64,000 nt of DNA from Lactarius indigo (GCA_025766275.1 JAFKAC010000015.1:1364001-1428000); one strand, 5' to 3'. Counted from the stretch's first letter, positions 22,459 through 35,585 are shown. Notes: generated by a model not told the origin, from the sequence alone. A program made the numbers and translations.

Positions 22459-25415
22459 ATGAATACGAGAACGAAAATCAACTTAGCACTCTCGGTTGAC
22501 AGCAATATCCTTCGGTATGTCAGAAACACTTCTTCCCTGAAATGCCTGACAGCTGTCTCCTAGTGCTGACCCAACCACTATTAAGAACAAGTTCATGGTC
22601 GGGTACCAAGGATGGTGTGCAATCAACCCCACCCTGGCTGTCTTTTACCTTCATACCCTCCCTTCAACCCAGGTTTTATTGCCATAATGACGGTGAACCT
22701 GTTGGACCAGGTGTGTACCCCCCCCCCCCCCCCCCCCTTGCTCTATTCTTTTGACTGACGCCGCTGTACCGTGCCTACCAAGGACATCACGGTTGGATAC
22801 ACTGGTTCACTCACCCAGTCCCTCATGGCGGGTCCCCAAATATCGATTACTGGCCCGACACTTCACAGTACACCCAAGAAGAGCTCTTTGTTGCTCCAGG
22901 ATTTAAGCATAAGGACGGAAAACCAGCCCATCTGTTCTCTTCACGCAACCCTAAGACAGTACAAAGGTCTAGCGCGCATATCACGCTAACCACACGTGCC
23001 CGACTGATTGCACCGTATAGACACTTCCATTGGATGGCACAAAACGGCGTGGACGGGGTGTTTCTACAGCGCTTTGTTGGCCTATGCGATATCGCGAGCG
23101 GAGGAAATGACGGAAACAGGCGCATCCGCGATGAAGTCGGCGACCATGTCAAAAGGGCTGCTGAAAGAGAAGGCCGAGTTTATGCCATCATGTGAGCGTG
23201 CTCGCCCTTACTCTCAACGTCCTAACGTCTTTCCCCGGTCAGGTACGACGTTACTGGTGTCCAGCCGGATCGCGTGCAGGAGATAATCGAAGCAGACTGG
23301 TATCATTTACTGCAAGAAAAGCGCTTTTTGCTCAGCCCTAATTATCTACGGGAAGATGGAAAGCCTGTGATCGCAATCTGGGGTGCGCAGCTCTCCTGAC
23401 CCACGATTGTAAACAATTTGCTTAGCCATTTTACATTTCCCAAGGTTTCGGCTTCAAAGACAGCAAACACACACCTGCCCAAATGCGCGCCTTGACCACC
23501 TTTTTCCGCAACTCGACGCCTGGCGGAGCCTACCTTTTAGGCGGCGCTCCTGCACATTGGCGTACTTCAGATTCCGATGCAGACAGCAACCCAGACTTTG
23601 TCACTGCCTGGATGCAATCATTCGACGCGATCTCCCCTTGGACAGTGGGGCGATATTCAGATCAGAAGAGCGCAGATGCATTCGCTGAAGATCGCATTCA
23701 GGGCGATGTCATGTTCCTTGCCAAATGGACAATGACGCGCGGCAAGCGCGTAGCTTATGTGCCCGTGGTGCATCCAGGTGGTTCGGTACGCCTCCTCTCC
23801 ATGGTTAATTCGAAGGCTGACCAAATCCTCAAAGGGATTTAATACGTCTGATGGGCACTGGGCACGGAACGGCGCACCACGCGAAGGTGGGCGATTCTTA
23901 TGGAGACAGATATACAATGCCCACAAGTGGGGGGCTCGTATGATGTATGGCGCGATGTGGGATGAATACGACGAGGGAACCCAATTTTTGCCCGCCATCA
24001 CGAAAACAGAGGACCTTCCTCACGACCAGGACAATAAGTTCTCGCTTATCGCGTATGATGTAGACGGCTACGATGTCCCCGCAGATTGGTACATGCGTAT
24101 TGCAGGCTATGGATCCGAACTAGTAAAAGGTGAGCGACACCTCGAGGACCGATTCCCGGAAAAGGAGCTACGCGATTGGGAGTACTCACACCCGAAGACC
24201 GAGATTCGACCATCTCTAGAACCCACGCACGCTAGTGGGAGCGGCATCCATGGTGGCGGCAGTAGCAGCGCAGGCGGAGAAGGGCAATCATATGAGGACT
24301 GGTTAAAGGCAGAGGGACAGGGCAAGGACAAGGAAGAAGCACCTCCACCACCTTACTCGCTTGAAGCAGAAGAAGCTGCTGGTGTGCAGAGCGTCACTGC
24401 ACAAGGCCCGCCAACCCCGACCACAACGCGTCCCTCACAGCCTCATACGGATTCACGTCCCCCTCCCCCCATCCCTCCGCGACACGACCTACAGTCTAGT
24501 CCCTCTACGCCGTCTCAGAACGACACAGGAGCCGCCCCTCCGGTTCCCCTCAGCTCTCGCCCCACATCGACAGCCCCTTCTCCCGGTCCTTCACAGTTAC
24601 CTTCTCTTCTCGGACATGGCCCATCCCAGTCAGCATATCACAGTCAAGCCACTTCGTCCAACCCTGCAGCGTCACAGCCGGCACCAGTTCAGTCATTCTA
24701 CCCCGGACAGCACGCCTCAGCATCTCAGCCCCTATCGCAGTATTCACAAGACACCTCCGCTGGCTCGAGCTCGTATACACGACCTACAGTCCAGCTCCCG
24801 ACGCCAAACTTCACCCCATTACCACAGCCAGCGAGTCCATGGTCTTCTCAGCCCCCCACATCACCCATGTGGGTACCTCAGGATTGGAACCATCCATCCC
24901 AATCGTTGCCTCCGTCCCGATTCCCAGTTCCTCCTACCCAAGCCTCGTATGGCTATCCCAGCGGGTATAGTGAGCCAATCACTTTCCCAGAAGTCATGCG
25001 CCCAGTGGGACCAGCAGACTACGGGTTTACAATGCCACAGGTCACTCCAATCTTGGAGTCTCAACAGTTCAATCCAGGGCCGCCGCCGCCCTTAGAGCCG
25101 CGTGAGTCTCACAACCGCGCCTCATCAGACAACTACTATACGAGTATGCTGAACAATTGGCTTGACACTGACCAACGTGCTAGGTCCGCACAGTACCCTA
25201 CCCGAACCCTCTCTGCAACTGCCGCAGCCCCGCCCCGGCAGCACACGCCTCTCCCCGCCGCCGACGCGCCCTACCTCAAGTCGCCTTTCCCCTCGCCCTG
25301 GGGAGTTTCCCCCTCCCCCGACGCGCGTACATTCGAACGCGTCGCCTTCTCCACCCCAAGCACCAGGGCAGGACTTACCCGCGCGCTCACTGAGCCTCGC
25401 ACGCGGCGTGGCTGA
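22459..25415 (+). CDS. GH71/GH99-like glycoside hydrolase with long Pro/Ser-rich tail
   Basis: ATG at 22459. Introns that restore a clean frame: 22515-22563, 22615-22672, 22711-22782, 22967-23020, 23192-23242, 23383-23444 and 23786-23834; stop TGA at 25413. The first about 450 residues match the fold of xylosidase/arabinosidase-type proteins related to GH71/GH99. Marks include MVGYQGWFYCHNDGEP, HHGWIHWFTHP, QNGVDGVFLQRF, YAIMYDVTG and WGARMMYGAMWDEYDEGTQF. No signal peptide is seen, so a cytosolic site is likely. From about 24200 the protein becomes a roughly 400-residue Pro/Ser/Gln-rich tail ending LTRALTEPRTRRG, which bacterial and most fungal relatives are not known to need. Substrate and activity are unknown. 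Confidence 0.8.
22718..22737 (+). repeat. (C)20 homopolymer inside an intron
   Basis: Twenty consecutive C fill almost a third of the 72-bp intron 22711-22782, between the donor and the acceptor. Confidence 0.9.
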
Positions 25416-26053
25416 TAAGGCCATAAGTTTGAGTTCAGGGTCAGAGTCAGGGTCTGGGAATATCGGTGGGGACACGACGCGGCGGGAAAGCATTGTGAAG
25501 CGTGGACTGGGCAGTGTCTCTGCTGGTTCGTTTTCAGTTTCACCTATTTTTCTCGGAAACAATTTAAAGTTCTCGTCACAGCGGGAAGTAAGGTTTTTGG
25601 CAAGTTTACAAAGTGACCGGGTGTGTCTCATAGATTGTGTTTTTTTTGGACGTCAATTAGTGTGCGAGCCCTGGGAAAACCTTGTGTAACAGAGACTTTG
25701 AGTATTGAAATAACCCGGACTTGTATGTTGTGTCAGTCTTATGAAGAACTGGCGCGGTGTTCTGTGGACTGTTGAGCGCCTCGGGGTGCCTTTCGGCGTC
25801 CGTGGTATAGGATACCAAACTGCTGCGCTGCTGAGGCCTGCAATGGAACGGGAGACACAGGTTGTCAGGACGCCTATGTCAGCCTCATTTCATTGATGCG
25901 TAGGATGAGGGGCGGTTGATCCGCGATGAGTGAGGATGGGGTTGTGAACAATTGAATGGTTGTAGTCTGGCCGATGTATCTTCAGAAAACACGATTCCCT
26001 TTATTGTGAAAGGGAATATGACATCTTCAGGCAATGTGCCCGAAAGAAAATTG
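25416..26053. other. Intergenic region, convergent gene ends
   Basis: 3' flanks of the hydrolase-like gene (+) and the aldo/keto reductase (-). No further gene recognised. Confidence 0.5.
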
Positions 26054-27547
26054 TTACATCCCATATGTCGGCACATATGGACTGAGCTCCAACCATACGT
26101 TATCCACGGCAGCGACAACCTCTGCGGGTAGTGGCCCCTTCGCACTGCAAAGTCCGTTAACTCCTCAAACAGACCAGGCAGAGTGACAAGTCTTAACTGA
26201 TCCGCAAGAGATTCTTCTAGCTGGGGGAGCTTGCTCGCCCCATAAATAATGCCAAGGTCATCTGGACGCATTTGACTGTGGTGCACAAGCCAGCGCACGG
26301 CCACTTCGCACAACGTCAATCCGTGAGCCGCCTACAATGCACATGTTACTAGGCCGCTCGTATGTGGGGCAGTGTCGAAAAAAAGGCACCAAGAAAGGCT
26401 GGAAACGTTGCAACACGGCGGGAGCGCGTGCGTAACGGGTACGGTACCAGGGTATACCCTTCTCCGTGTTAAAACGAAAGTTGGTTTCCAACAAGGCTGG
26501 ATCGGTGATCCGATCGGTGAGGAGGCCACCGCTGCCCATTGGTTGAGACATTGAACTCGATCCAAATATTCAGATCTTACGCCAGAGGGGAAAATGCCGC
26601 GAAGCGAATGCCGAACCGTCTGAGGCAAGGGAAGAGCCTTGGCGCGGGATGGCATCAAGCTGCGCGAGAAGAATACATAACTTACTCGGCTTCGTTAACC
26701 CGATCGATAAAGTTGTAGATCCCTTGGTAGACCGTCGGAGCGACGTATCCATTGAGTCTGCAGATCGTGGCGATCTCTGAAACCTATCGATGACACGCAC
26801 CAACTCGCAGCGAACTCGTGAACGTGACGCGGGACTACCCACCTCCCAAGATGGGTAGTTACTCAACCCAAAGCTCTCGCTAATTAAATCAACCCAGAGA
26901 ATTCGACGTTGTTTGAATAGAACGCACAAGGTGCCTTGCTTATGGAGCTCGTCGATAGCACCTACTGTTTCCGCGAATGGCACAGATCTATCTGGCTTGT
27001 GAAGATACAGCGTTCGAATCTTGACTCCGTTCAGAGCTATCACGGATTCTTGTACGAGCTCCTTGAGACGCGCAGCGGAGTGATCACCTGGATTGTCAGG
27101 CCAGACTCTGCAAATTACCTAGCAGTTAGAAACGGACAGCCTGGGTTTCTAAGGTCGTCAATCAAAAAGACCGAACTTTGTATCCACAGAGACACCCTTC
27201 AGATCTAGTTTGGAAATAATCTGGCCAGGAAGTACGACCTTTCCTAAGAAACGGGGTGATCTTGGTGGTACCCGCAGCATGTGCTGACCTGCTCCGTCGT
27301 TCCACCCCCATATTTACGTGCCGCATCGACGGCGTTGTGTCCTTGACTCACAAGGAGATCGATAAACTTTTGAGCGTCAGCCGGGTTGCTGATTGACCCG
27401 AAAGGTCCAGTTGAACCGAACGTAGCGGCACCCTACAATAACGCAGGGAATGGCACATGTATTAACATACACGGTAGTAAAAAGAAGAATAAAGTCTGAA
27501 ACGGAAATGCCTACACAAATCGCAGGTACTCGTGCGGCGGGTGTCAT
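26054..27547 (-). CDS. Aldo/keto reductase, AKR7 (aflatoxin-aldehyde reductase-like) type
   Basis: ATG at 27547 (MTPAARVPAIC), then a GT-AG intron 27433-27514 and GAATFGSTGPFGS. The NADPH-dependent reductase tetrad can be placed: Asp and Tyr in NAVDAARKY, Lys in VSVDTKF and His in TLYLHKPDRSVPF. Later exons carry FGLSNYPSWEV, VYQGIYNFIDRVNEAE, LFPCLRRFGIRFAAFSPLAG, GGLLTDR, LCEVAVRWLVHHS and IIYGASKLPQLEESL, ending PTYGM with TAA at 26054. About seven short introns, including a 49-bp one that joins NEAE to LFPCL. Cytosolic reduction of aldehydes or ketones is expected; the substrate cannot be told. Exon borders around 27120-27230 are less certain. Confidence 0.82.
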
Positions 27548-30264
27548 TATGGTGGGCAGATGATAACGAGGATCGCCGGCCAGACGTCAAAGGGCCCAGC
27601 CTTTATAACGAAGCCGGTTAACTCAGGGCCATCGTTTTACTCGAATTGACCAGGTTTGGACGGCTTTCTTTTCGGAGAAGGGCGATCTTCATGGTGTGTT
27701 CCGCGGCGGCGCGGAAGGCATGACCGGAGGTCACACAGTCACGCGGTCCCTTCTGAAAACCTACTAGACAACGCATCTACAGTATCTTGCTACCAGGTCA
27801 AACGTCATGTGCCTCACGCCTGTGACCCAGTGTAGGCGATGTCGTTGTAGTAGTCGCATAGCGGCAAACCGATTTTACCGTGACGGTCGCGATCATGACC
27901 GCGGAACAATATGCCCAACTCGGGCGCGATACTCGCGGTTTGGAAGTTCTTTTGCTGTGGTGTCAGTTCCATATCCAATATCACAGTGAGTTATTAGCAA
28001 TTTCCCTGAGCAGTCTCTCCAACATCGTCTTTGCAGTAACACACATTCCTGAGCGAAACCTCCTAGCTTTGTGCTACCATCATAATGGTTCCGAGTCCAA
28101 GCAGATTACCGAGGGTCGCAGCATTGTACCCGAGAAACGCTCCGCTGGACAAGCCGCACTAATTGAAGCGATGACGAATCACTCCACCCCTTTGCGTAAT
28201 ATTATTCTCGGCCTTGCTCCGGTACTATTGGACTCGATGCTAGACCGGTGTCTGCCGAATTTCTGAAAAGAACGACAGACAGGAATAGGCCATCTTCCTG
28301 GTTACATCTTCTAGAATTCGGCCTCTCTCTTTTGTTTCTCTTCCATGGTCATTACTCACTCCACACTGAGTTCTGGGGACCCATTTAGGTGGTCGACGTA
28401 AAACCAGCCTTGTTGTATAAGGTGAAAGTTTTTTAAAAGAACCTAACGAGTCCATGAGGTTACGTATCTGTGGCACCCCTTTATCGTCGAGTTCCTACAT
28501 GACTAGGCTACCGACTTTTTTGCCCGTTTCACGTCAGCTGATTCAACGATGGCAGATCTAGAAGGACGAATCTATTCAGAACCTTTCGAAAGATCGTCGG
28601 CCATCGGCGGAGTTTCAGTGCGGTTTCTTTGCCGTAACCGCGGTGGATGGTGGGCTGGGGGATGGTGCGATGATGCATGATGCATGGCGTTTCCAGGGTC
28701 CGAGGGAATCAAATGGAAGAAGACGTATCCATAGCAAAAATCATGCTAGGCGACGGGGTGAGATTTTACTTTGGATATCGTTCGCACCAATCAGACCCAC
28801 AAAGGCGTACGGTGCGCGCGCTCGCAGTCTTGTCGACAGTGGGTATATTCTCTCATTTTCTCGGCTGCGGCAATCGGAAATACTAAACTTGACCGTCTTG
28901 ACCGGCGGAAGATAGGCCGTCTGCCGACACCTGGATACGAACGAAGGCGCGATTGATCCGCATGCAGGAGGAACCCACACCAGATGCGTCTGTATGTGCG
29001 ATTAAGTCGTAATGGCTTCTTCTAGGAGCAAGCTGCCCTCCTGCTGCCCGAAAGAAGGGCTACAGGCAACCGCCAATGAATTGAATCAGGGTCTTACCGG
29101 ACAAGAAGCCGGAACGTCGTTTCGACTCGACAGTTCAGTTTTTGAGTTACGTGGAACGGTGGAAGGCTCCGCCGCAGTGCTCCAGGGATTGCGCAGGTGG
29201 GACCAACGGCATTACAAGTGCATGAATCATTCAGCGCTGGAGGCTATTAGCCAGCGGAACCGCTGCGTCTGGCTCAAGAGATGCAACAGTACGACTGATA
29301 GTACACTGCACGTTTTTGAGGTGCAAACACTGGGGTCGACGAAAGTTGCAACCGACCAGTTTATGGAATTTAATACCTAAAGACAGAACGGGAATATCCC
29401 ACTAAGGCAAAGAGATGCCGAAGCGTAGGGTCCCCACTGTTCGGATATCGTCTTGTACCGGCATGCTGCCAGACGCTCATAGATAATCGAAGATTCTCGA
29501 GAGAAACGGACCAGAGAAAAGACAGGAAGAACGTGATCGTTTTGAGCCCTATTCGCTGCGCCCTTGAAGAGTACACGTTCAGACCCATTTGGGGGGGGGG
29601 GGGGGGGGGGAGGGGGAGGAGCTACGGTTTTCCCGGATTAGAATTCAAAGGGCTGGGAGGAACGTCCTGCTGGGTTTTACCTTCTAGTATTTCTTGTTGT
29701 CACCTGGTGAGGAGCCTGCTCAACGACGGCGACCGCCATTTCAAGTGTGAATTGGATCTGTCTTTCTTTAATAACTGGAAATAGCCAAGCATACCACATC
29801 CTGAAATCAGCCCGAAAACCGTCCAGTTTTTTTTTTACCGTCCAGTCATTTAGGGGCGACAAGAGTTGATCCGAATTTGCTAAATGATCATCACTGAAGA
29901 CCCTTCTTGCATCATCGCTGTTGCTGCGTGTGGCAGAAGAGGCAACGCCGAGCATCCGCGGGATTCATGTCTAAACTGCAGAAACCAAGAGCAATGACAA
30001 CCAAAACCTATCCGGAAATTCGTAATCGGGTATCTGATCATGATCATATATTGTTGTTGCGGCTACAAAGAGTAAACATGTTAGGTGATAGCGGTCAGTG
30101 CAGGCGGGAACAAAGCGGCCTATGGGGTAGGGCAAATGATGGTAGCGATGCGAGTACTGGACGATAGCAAGCTAGACAAACAACCAAGAGATGGCAAGAA
30201 GTCGTACGTACAGCGAGGCGACACACATTAGTACATCGTAAATCAAGCGAGAAACAAGATGCCG
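27548..30264. other. 2.7-kb stretch without a recognised gene
   Basis: Several open frames occur here, for example 27880-28266 (128 residues, +) and 29012-29380 (122 residues, +). None shows a domain, splice pattern or composition I can tie to a family. A (G)20 run sits at 29591-29610 and a T9 near 29827. It may be decayed sequence or untranslated regions. Confidence 0.4.
29591..29610 (+). repeat. (G)20 homopolymer
   Basis: Twenty consecutive G followed by A and further G-rich sequence, in the gene-poor stretch. A potential G-quadruplex. Confidence 0.9.
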
Positions 30265-31435
30265 TCAATAGAGCTCAATGCGCTGTACCATCATTCCAGT
30301 ATGAATCGGACGGAACACTGGCCCTGGCAGCTTCCCTAACCATCCGTCGGGGTGGTATGGGTTGTGTGGAAGCTCATCCATACAAAATGAATCGCGTTCC
30401 TCGCCATCCCATGGTGAAGGGCGCACCGGCGCAAGTGGGATGGGACAAGACTTGCGTGATGGCGTTAGATCAAAACCTCGCAAGCTCAGCGGGACCCAAG
30501 GTGTGGGTGTAGGTGCCCGGCGAGGACGCTTTTTCGCTGGGCGCGGGGCATTTCCATCGTAATTCGAGTCGGAAGTAGAGGTGCGCTTAGGCGATGGAGT
30601 GGAGCTACGTGGCGAGAGAACCGTCTCCGACAATGTTCCGGTGCTACTCCCCTCGCTACCCGACCGGATCGTCTGGGACGTTGTGGAGGTGGAACTCGTA
30701 TCGGTGGGTTGCCCTGCGCTACTAGCTTGCGCGTTGTGCATAGTGTTGACAGGCCGAAGCACACATCTCCGGACATGACGATTCAGATTTGATGCAACAC
30801 TAAAACGGCGGCTACAGATGTCGCAAACGTGCACTAAAGGAATGGTCGTCAAAATGAAAGCGATGGAACACTGAAGAGAAAACGCACATTTCTCGCCTGT
30901 ATGGACAAGCATGTGCTACCGAGGGGGGGTCAATTGAGTAATGGACTAAAAATGACAATGGATGGACCTTTTTCAGAGTACTTGGGCGATCAAATGCCTT
31001 TTCACACATGGAACAAGAGTGAACTCTTTTGCGACATCGTGCTGCGGATTTGAGCGGGGAAGGCGGGTTCTCGTTTTGAGGGGGAGATGGGGGCCTCATA
31101 GGAGGGATGGCCATGGCGGGGGGGACGATCTGCTCTTCGAGAGTGGCTATGGATGGATACATGAGCCTTATATGCGGCGGGCCGGTCGCTTGCGGTACGT
31201 GGGAACTGGAGAAATTGTTGCTCGGGGACGCGAACAGTGGCGGCCATTGATATTGAGAATGGCTGGCCGTGTCTGTGGGAATATCACCCAATATAAACCC
31301 GGTGAGTGGGGATGTGAACTCGTGACCACCCAGCTGGTGTGGTGAGGGGGATCCCCCCGAGAAGCTGGCCATAGCGGCACCTGACGACGTTTCAGGCACG
31401 GGGGACGGATATTGATTAATGAAGCTGGATGCCAT
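30265..31435 (-). CDS. C2H2 zinc-finger transcription factor
   Basis: ATG at 31435 opens a long Ser/Pro-rich, probably disordered N-terminus of about 155 residues. Two adjacent C2H2 fingers follow: CSMCEKAFDRPSTLKKH..H, then CDICSRRFSVASNLNRHVRRC, with the TGEK linker between them. Introns 30916-30967 and 30834-30887 (52 and 54 bp, GT-AG) fall within the finger region and restore the pattern exactly. The C-terminal part has a basic patch (PAKKRPRRAP), a likely nuclear localisation signal, and ends MMVQRIELY. The second finger ends H-x3-C rather than H-x3-H. A sequence-specific nuclear regulator is likely; targets unknown. Confidence 0.82.
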
Positions 31436-32757
31436 AGATTACAGAGGGAGAGAGAGAGAAAGAAAGAGTGCGAAAGTGAGGAAGGGACATCCACAGTAGC
31501 AATGATGCTGGAAGCTATATACGCATGGCGAAGGAACGGCGGGATGGGGTTGGCCAAGGACTGAGAGATCGGACGCCATCATGGATCTCCGCGCGGCTTC
31601 GCGGAACTTGAATTCTTTCAGACCAAAACCCGAGCCTGACCCTGAGACGTGAGGTCGCCACGAGCGTCAAGCCAACCTGCCCCCTGTGCCCCCTGCTTCT
31701 GCGCCGCGAGTTTCCGTACATCCACCCCAGACCACGATCTCGGTCCATCTCCTGTACATGAGCCAGAGCCTTTCCGAGAAAAACAAATCGATCACCGTTT
31801 TATTGAAGAAGCGAGTCAGATGGGCTTACAACACTTGCTATCTCTGCTCGGAGGGAAGATACCTCTTTCACTGACTGTCTACCTTTCCGCCGTGCATTAC
31901 AGGAATCTCCTTTGCCCTAATCCCTGCTCCCTCGACAAGCGCCCAACGGGATTCTGCTTACCACAAGGTCTATGGCACAGTCGCCGGGTGTGCCAAATCC
32001 GTGTCTGACATCCAGCTTAGTGTCGTGTTTGGTCGTTTGACCTCAAGGGAACACGCGTAAGAATCACACAAGGCAACGCGATATGCATTAGACCTCTTTC
32101 GGTCACCTTCGGCGTTCCGCCATAAACAACAAGTCAGAAACACAAACCGTGCCCCAACGACACGCACGACAGGTCTGTGGTCGACAACGGCCAGAGGGCC
32201 GGGTCCATGGTGACGTCAAGAGCACAATGCCCTTCGCGGCTCTGGGGTGCACACGATCGGGTCACCAGACCGTTCCGGACTTTCTGACCAGGGTAGGTGT
32301 ATTAAAACGCAGCGTAGCTCTATAATTAAACACAGCCCAGCCTGAGCCTAAGCGCGAGGTGAGACAGGGTTTTACGTGCCGTAATGTCTGTGGGACCTAT
32401 TCATTCATTCATATCAAAGTCAGTCTAATTGCCGGCTCCATGTGACGCGGACAGAGTGTGGTACATTCTTCAACCCAATGAAGCGAATCGATGGGAAAGT
32501 GATCCGAGATCCCGAGATAGGATGAGCGCAACGCTATTGCTCGACCTGTCGTCTTTTAGGGGGTTCTGGTTCTATCTGAGCGTTGGGTTGGTTCTTGACG
32601 TGTGTGATCACGGAAATCCCCGATTCCGATTGAAATTCACCTAATAACATAACTTATTAGCATAAGTTATTTCCTAGAAACAAACAATACAAAATAATCC
32701 TCGGCGCGTCGCCACTTTCTGCACCTGACGAACAAATGAGCGCGCGTATTTTTTAGG
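31436..32757. other. 1.3-kb intergenic region between divergent genes
   Basis: Contains the promoters of the zinc-finger gene (-) and the RSC gene (+). A (GA)n-rich segment lies at 31441-31475 just upstream of the zinc-finger ATG, and a palindrome-like AT-rich motif near 32643-32670. No gene recognised. Confidence 0.5.
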
Positions 32758-35585
32758 ATGACCATCAGTTCTGCTCAAAACACAGCCATCGAGGACGTCA
32801 TTGACGCTCTCAAGAATGCTACAAGTTCTAAGAAAAAGCGCGGCCTTTCAGAGTTGTTCTTAGAGTTGGTAGACAAAGATACGTGGGCTAATTACTACGA
32901 GGTAAGGAGCTTGTGCGCATATACGCGTGTCATGCCTATCTGACTGGCCACCACTCCGTCTAACAGGTCATTCCCCAGCCTAGGTGCTTGAACGGCGTCT
33001 TACGCAGTCTTCAAGCCGGCTCCTACAAGGAACCACTAGAAGCGTTCGAAGACTTGAGCTTGGTGTTCCTCAACGCGCTCTATTACAATGAACCGACCAG
33101 CCAAATATACAAAGACGCGGAAACACTCAAGGCGCGTAGGGATTTTCCGTACTTTCTTTGACTTTTTGATCATGTTTCTCTTCCAGACCACGCTCGAGCA
33201 TGAGTGGAAACTTCGCACCGTCTTACCTGTCTCCACGCGCACTTCTCCTCCTCCAACTTCTGCCCAGAAAGTGCATGGGCAGCTTGCAAACCAGCAACTA
33301 AAAACCGGAACTCAGGTCGCTCCTCCCCCTCCCGTCGCTTTGGCAGTACCAGTCAAATCCGCGGGACATCAAGCTCCAACACAGAACGGTACGCCATCAG
33401 TACCCGCTGTCAACTCGCCCCCTCCGCCGCAAGCTTCCACATCGAATCAACCGAGTTCCCCTCCGCGCATGTCATCACCGGATATGGACATAGATGTTGG
33501 GGGAACGCCAGAACCCGAGAGCATAGGTGTCGACGACATGGCTCGGGATGGCGAGAGCGACCTCGTAGTTCAACAGCTGGAGCGTGGTCTGCCACGATGG
33601 GAAGGCCTCGGCGACGCTGGTTGGATGAAAGAGAAAGAGGGGTCAGAAGATCGCTGGCTGGAGCTCGTCCTCGCTATCAAAGGGCACAAAGACACCGTGT
33701 GCGTTTTTTCCCTCCTTCCTCGGCGGACGCACACACTTAGTGCGCCACTAGCGGTAATCGCTACGCGACAGCGATTGAGGCCATGCCAGAAGAAACCAAC
33801 ATCCCCTATTTGTCTTTCAACGTACGTGACATCCACCGGTCCTCCCGGCGCGGCGTTTATGCCTGACGGATCTCGACCAGTTCCCCCTTTCGTTAAAACT
33901 TGTTGAGGTAGGCTCCCCTCGATCCCCTAACTTTTTCTCTACTCACTCCGGCAAAGAGCCGTGCCCGCGCCAAAACTTACTCATCAAACAAGGCTTTTGA
34001 TAAGGAGGTTGCCCAGCTATTTGAGAAAGCACGCAGGTGGCACGAACCCGGAAGCGACGCGTATGGACACGTCTTGCTACTTCAAGTACAGTTTCGCTAG
34101 TTATTCTTCGCTGTATCATGCCTACCTTCACCTCTAGCGCCTGTACCAGGCTCTCACGTCACCCTCCCCACCCCCCGGACCTCCTTATGTCTCTTCCACC
34201 AATTTTGCCTCGCTCCGTGCGGGCCCTGGATCTGCACGCCCTTTGCACACATCTTCTGATTCCGAAAAGCTCCCTGCGGTCACCACGTTTAGGGTGTCTT
34301 CGAAGGACCGGACGTTTGTCGACGAGGTGACATATCGTGGATGGAGTGTCAAGCTTGCAGACTGGCTGCATTTAAGTAACCCAGATGACCCCTCAAAGCC
34401 GATAATCGCTCAAGTGTTCAAGTGCTACGTGTCTGAGGAGTTGTGAGTGGATTTCAATTTAGGGCGTCTATCGGAGATGAGAGCACGTCCGCAATAGGGC
34501 ACGGAAGGGCCAGCTGGGAGTTACTGCATGTTGGTACTATCGACCCGAGCAGACATTTCATCCGGCACAACGACAATTCTGGGAGAATGAAGTTTTCAAG
34601 ACAAGTAAGCAGTATTCGTTTTCTTTTCGAAACCTGCGACAATACGCTGCATACACAGGTCATTTTGCGGACCATCCTGTAGAGGACATCATCGAAGGGA
34701 TTGCTTGCCAATTCACCGCGCGCCACATTCGTGGGCGTCCGCGGCCACCGTCTTGGTACCTTGGGTGGCCCCTATATGTCTGCGACTCACGGTACAATGA
34801 TCGGGAGCGCATTTTCGTCAAGATCAAGAACTGGAACTCATGTGTGCCAGAGGAAGTGCGCAAATCTGCGGACTTCATGCCCATCTACCCGTTCGAGCGA
34901 ATGGTCTTCCACGTCGCTTCGGCAGCCCTTTTCTTAAGGGTTCACGTATACGGGGACCAGGGGGCATCGGTGAGAGTATCGATCGGGCCGAAGGGGAGCG
35001 GATTGAAGGTGGCGGAACGGGGAGGAAGCGCACTAGAAAGGCCGGTGCTCCAACCGACATTTCAGGTCCGAGCAAGGGATTATATGTCGGTGTGGGGCCA
35101 GCGAGTGTGCCGGGAGCCACGCCTCAAGCGGCCGTGTACCTCCGCAACCCGCGAGTGTCCAGCTAAGGACAGAGGATAGGTCGATTGTCACAGCAGCGGG
35201 AGGCGCAGCGGTGTTAGGAAGCAATGCAAACATGGAGAAGCTGTCGGCGGAAACTGGTGCGTACCATGGTATTCTGTTTTACATCTTCCTTCAACTTTCA
35301 TTGCAATCAGCGAGGCATTTTGACCGAGACCCGGAAACAAACGAGGTACTATGGTTCGCGGCACCTCCATTGAACATTGCGCGGAAACCTGCGCCTCGGC
35401 ACAGCCTGCAATATTTGCATTGGCTTGCAACGAAGCGCAAAGCGATAGAGGAAGATAGGAATGGGGCTGAGGGCATGGATGTAGACACACATGAAGAACG
35501 CGTGAAGCGCACTCGTAGTTGGGCAGTGAACACGACAGCTACGGAGAGGGTAGATAGATTGTTGATGGAGGCGAGTCAAGACTGA
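32758..35585 (+). CDS. RSC chromatin-remodelling subunit, tandem bromodomain plus BAH (Rsc1/Rsc2-like)
   Basis: ATG at 32758. First bromodomain: LFLELVDKDTWANYYEVIPQPR, LYYNEPTSQIYKDAETL. A disordered Pro/Ser linker follows, then a second bromodomain (YLSFNFPLSLKLVE, AQLFEKARRW, GSDAYGHVLLLQ) and a BAH domain (EDIIEGIACQFTARHIRGRP, YVCDSRYNDRERIFVKIKNW). This order is diagnostic of yeast Rsc1/Rsc2, which help the nuclear RSC complex bind acetylated chromatin. Introns of about 50-65 bp, e.g. 32902-32966. Intron 33132-33186 seems to use a GC donor. Two single-base frame breaks are inferred, near 34915 (MVF|PRRFGSPF) and 35155, with clean coding on both sides. The end at 35585 is the last in-frame stop (LLMEASQD). 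Confidence 0.85.
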
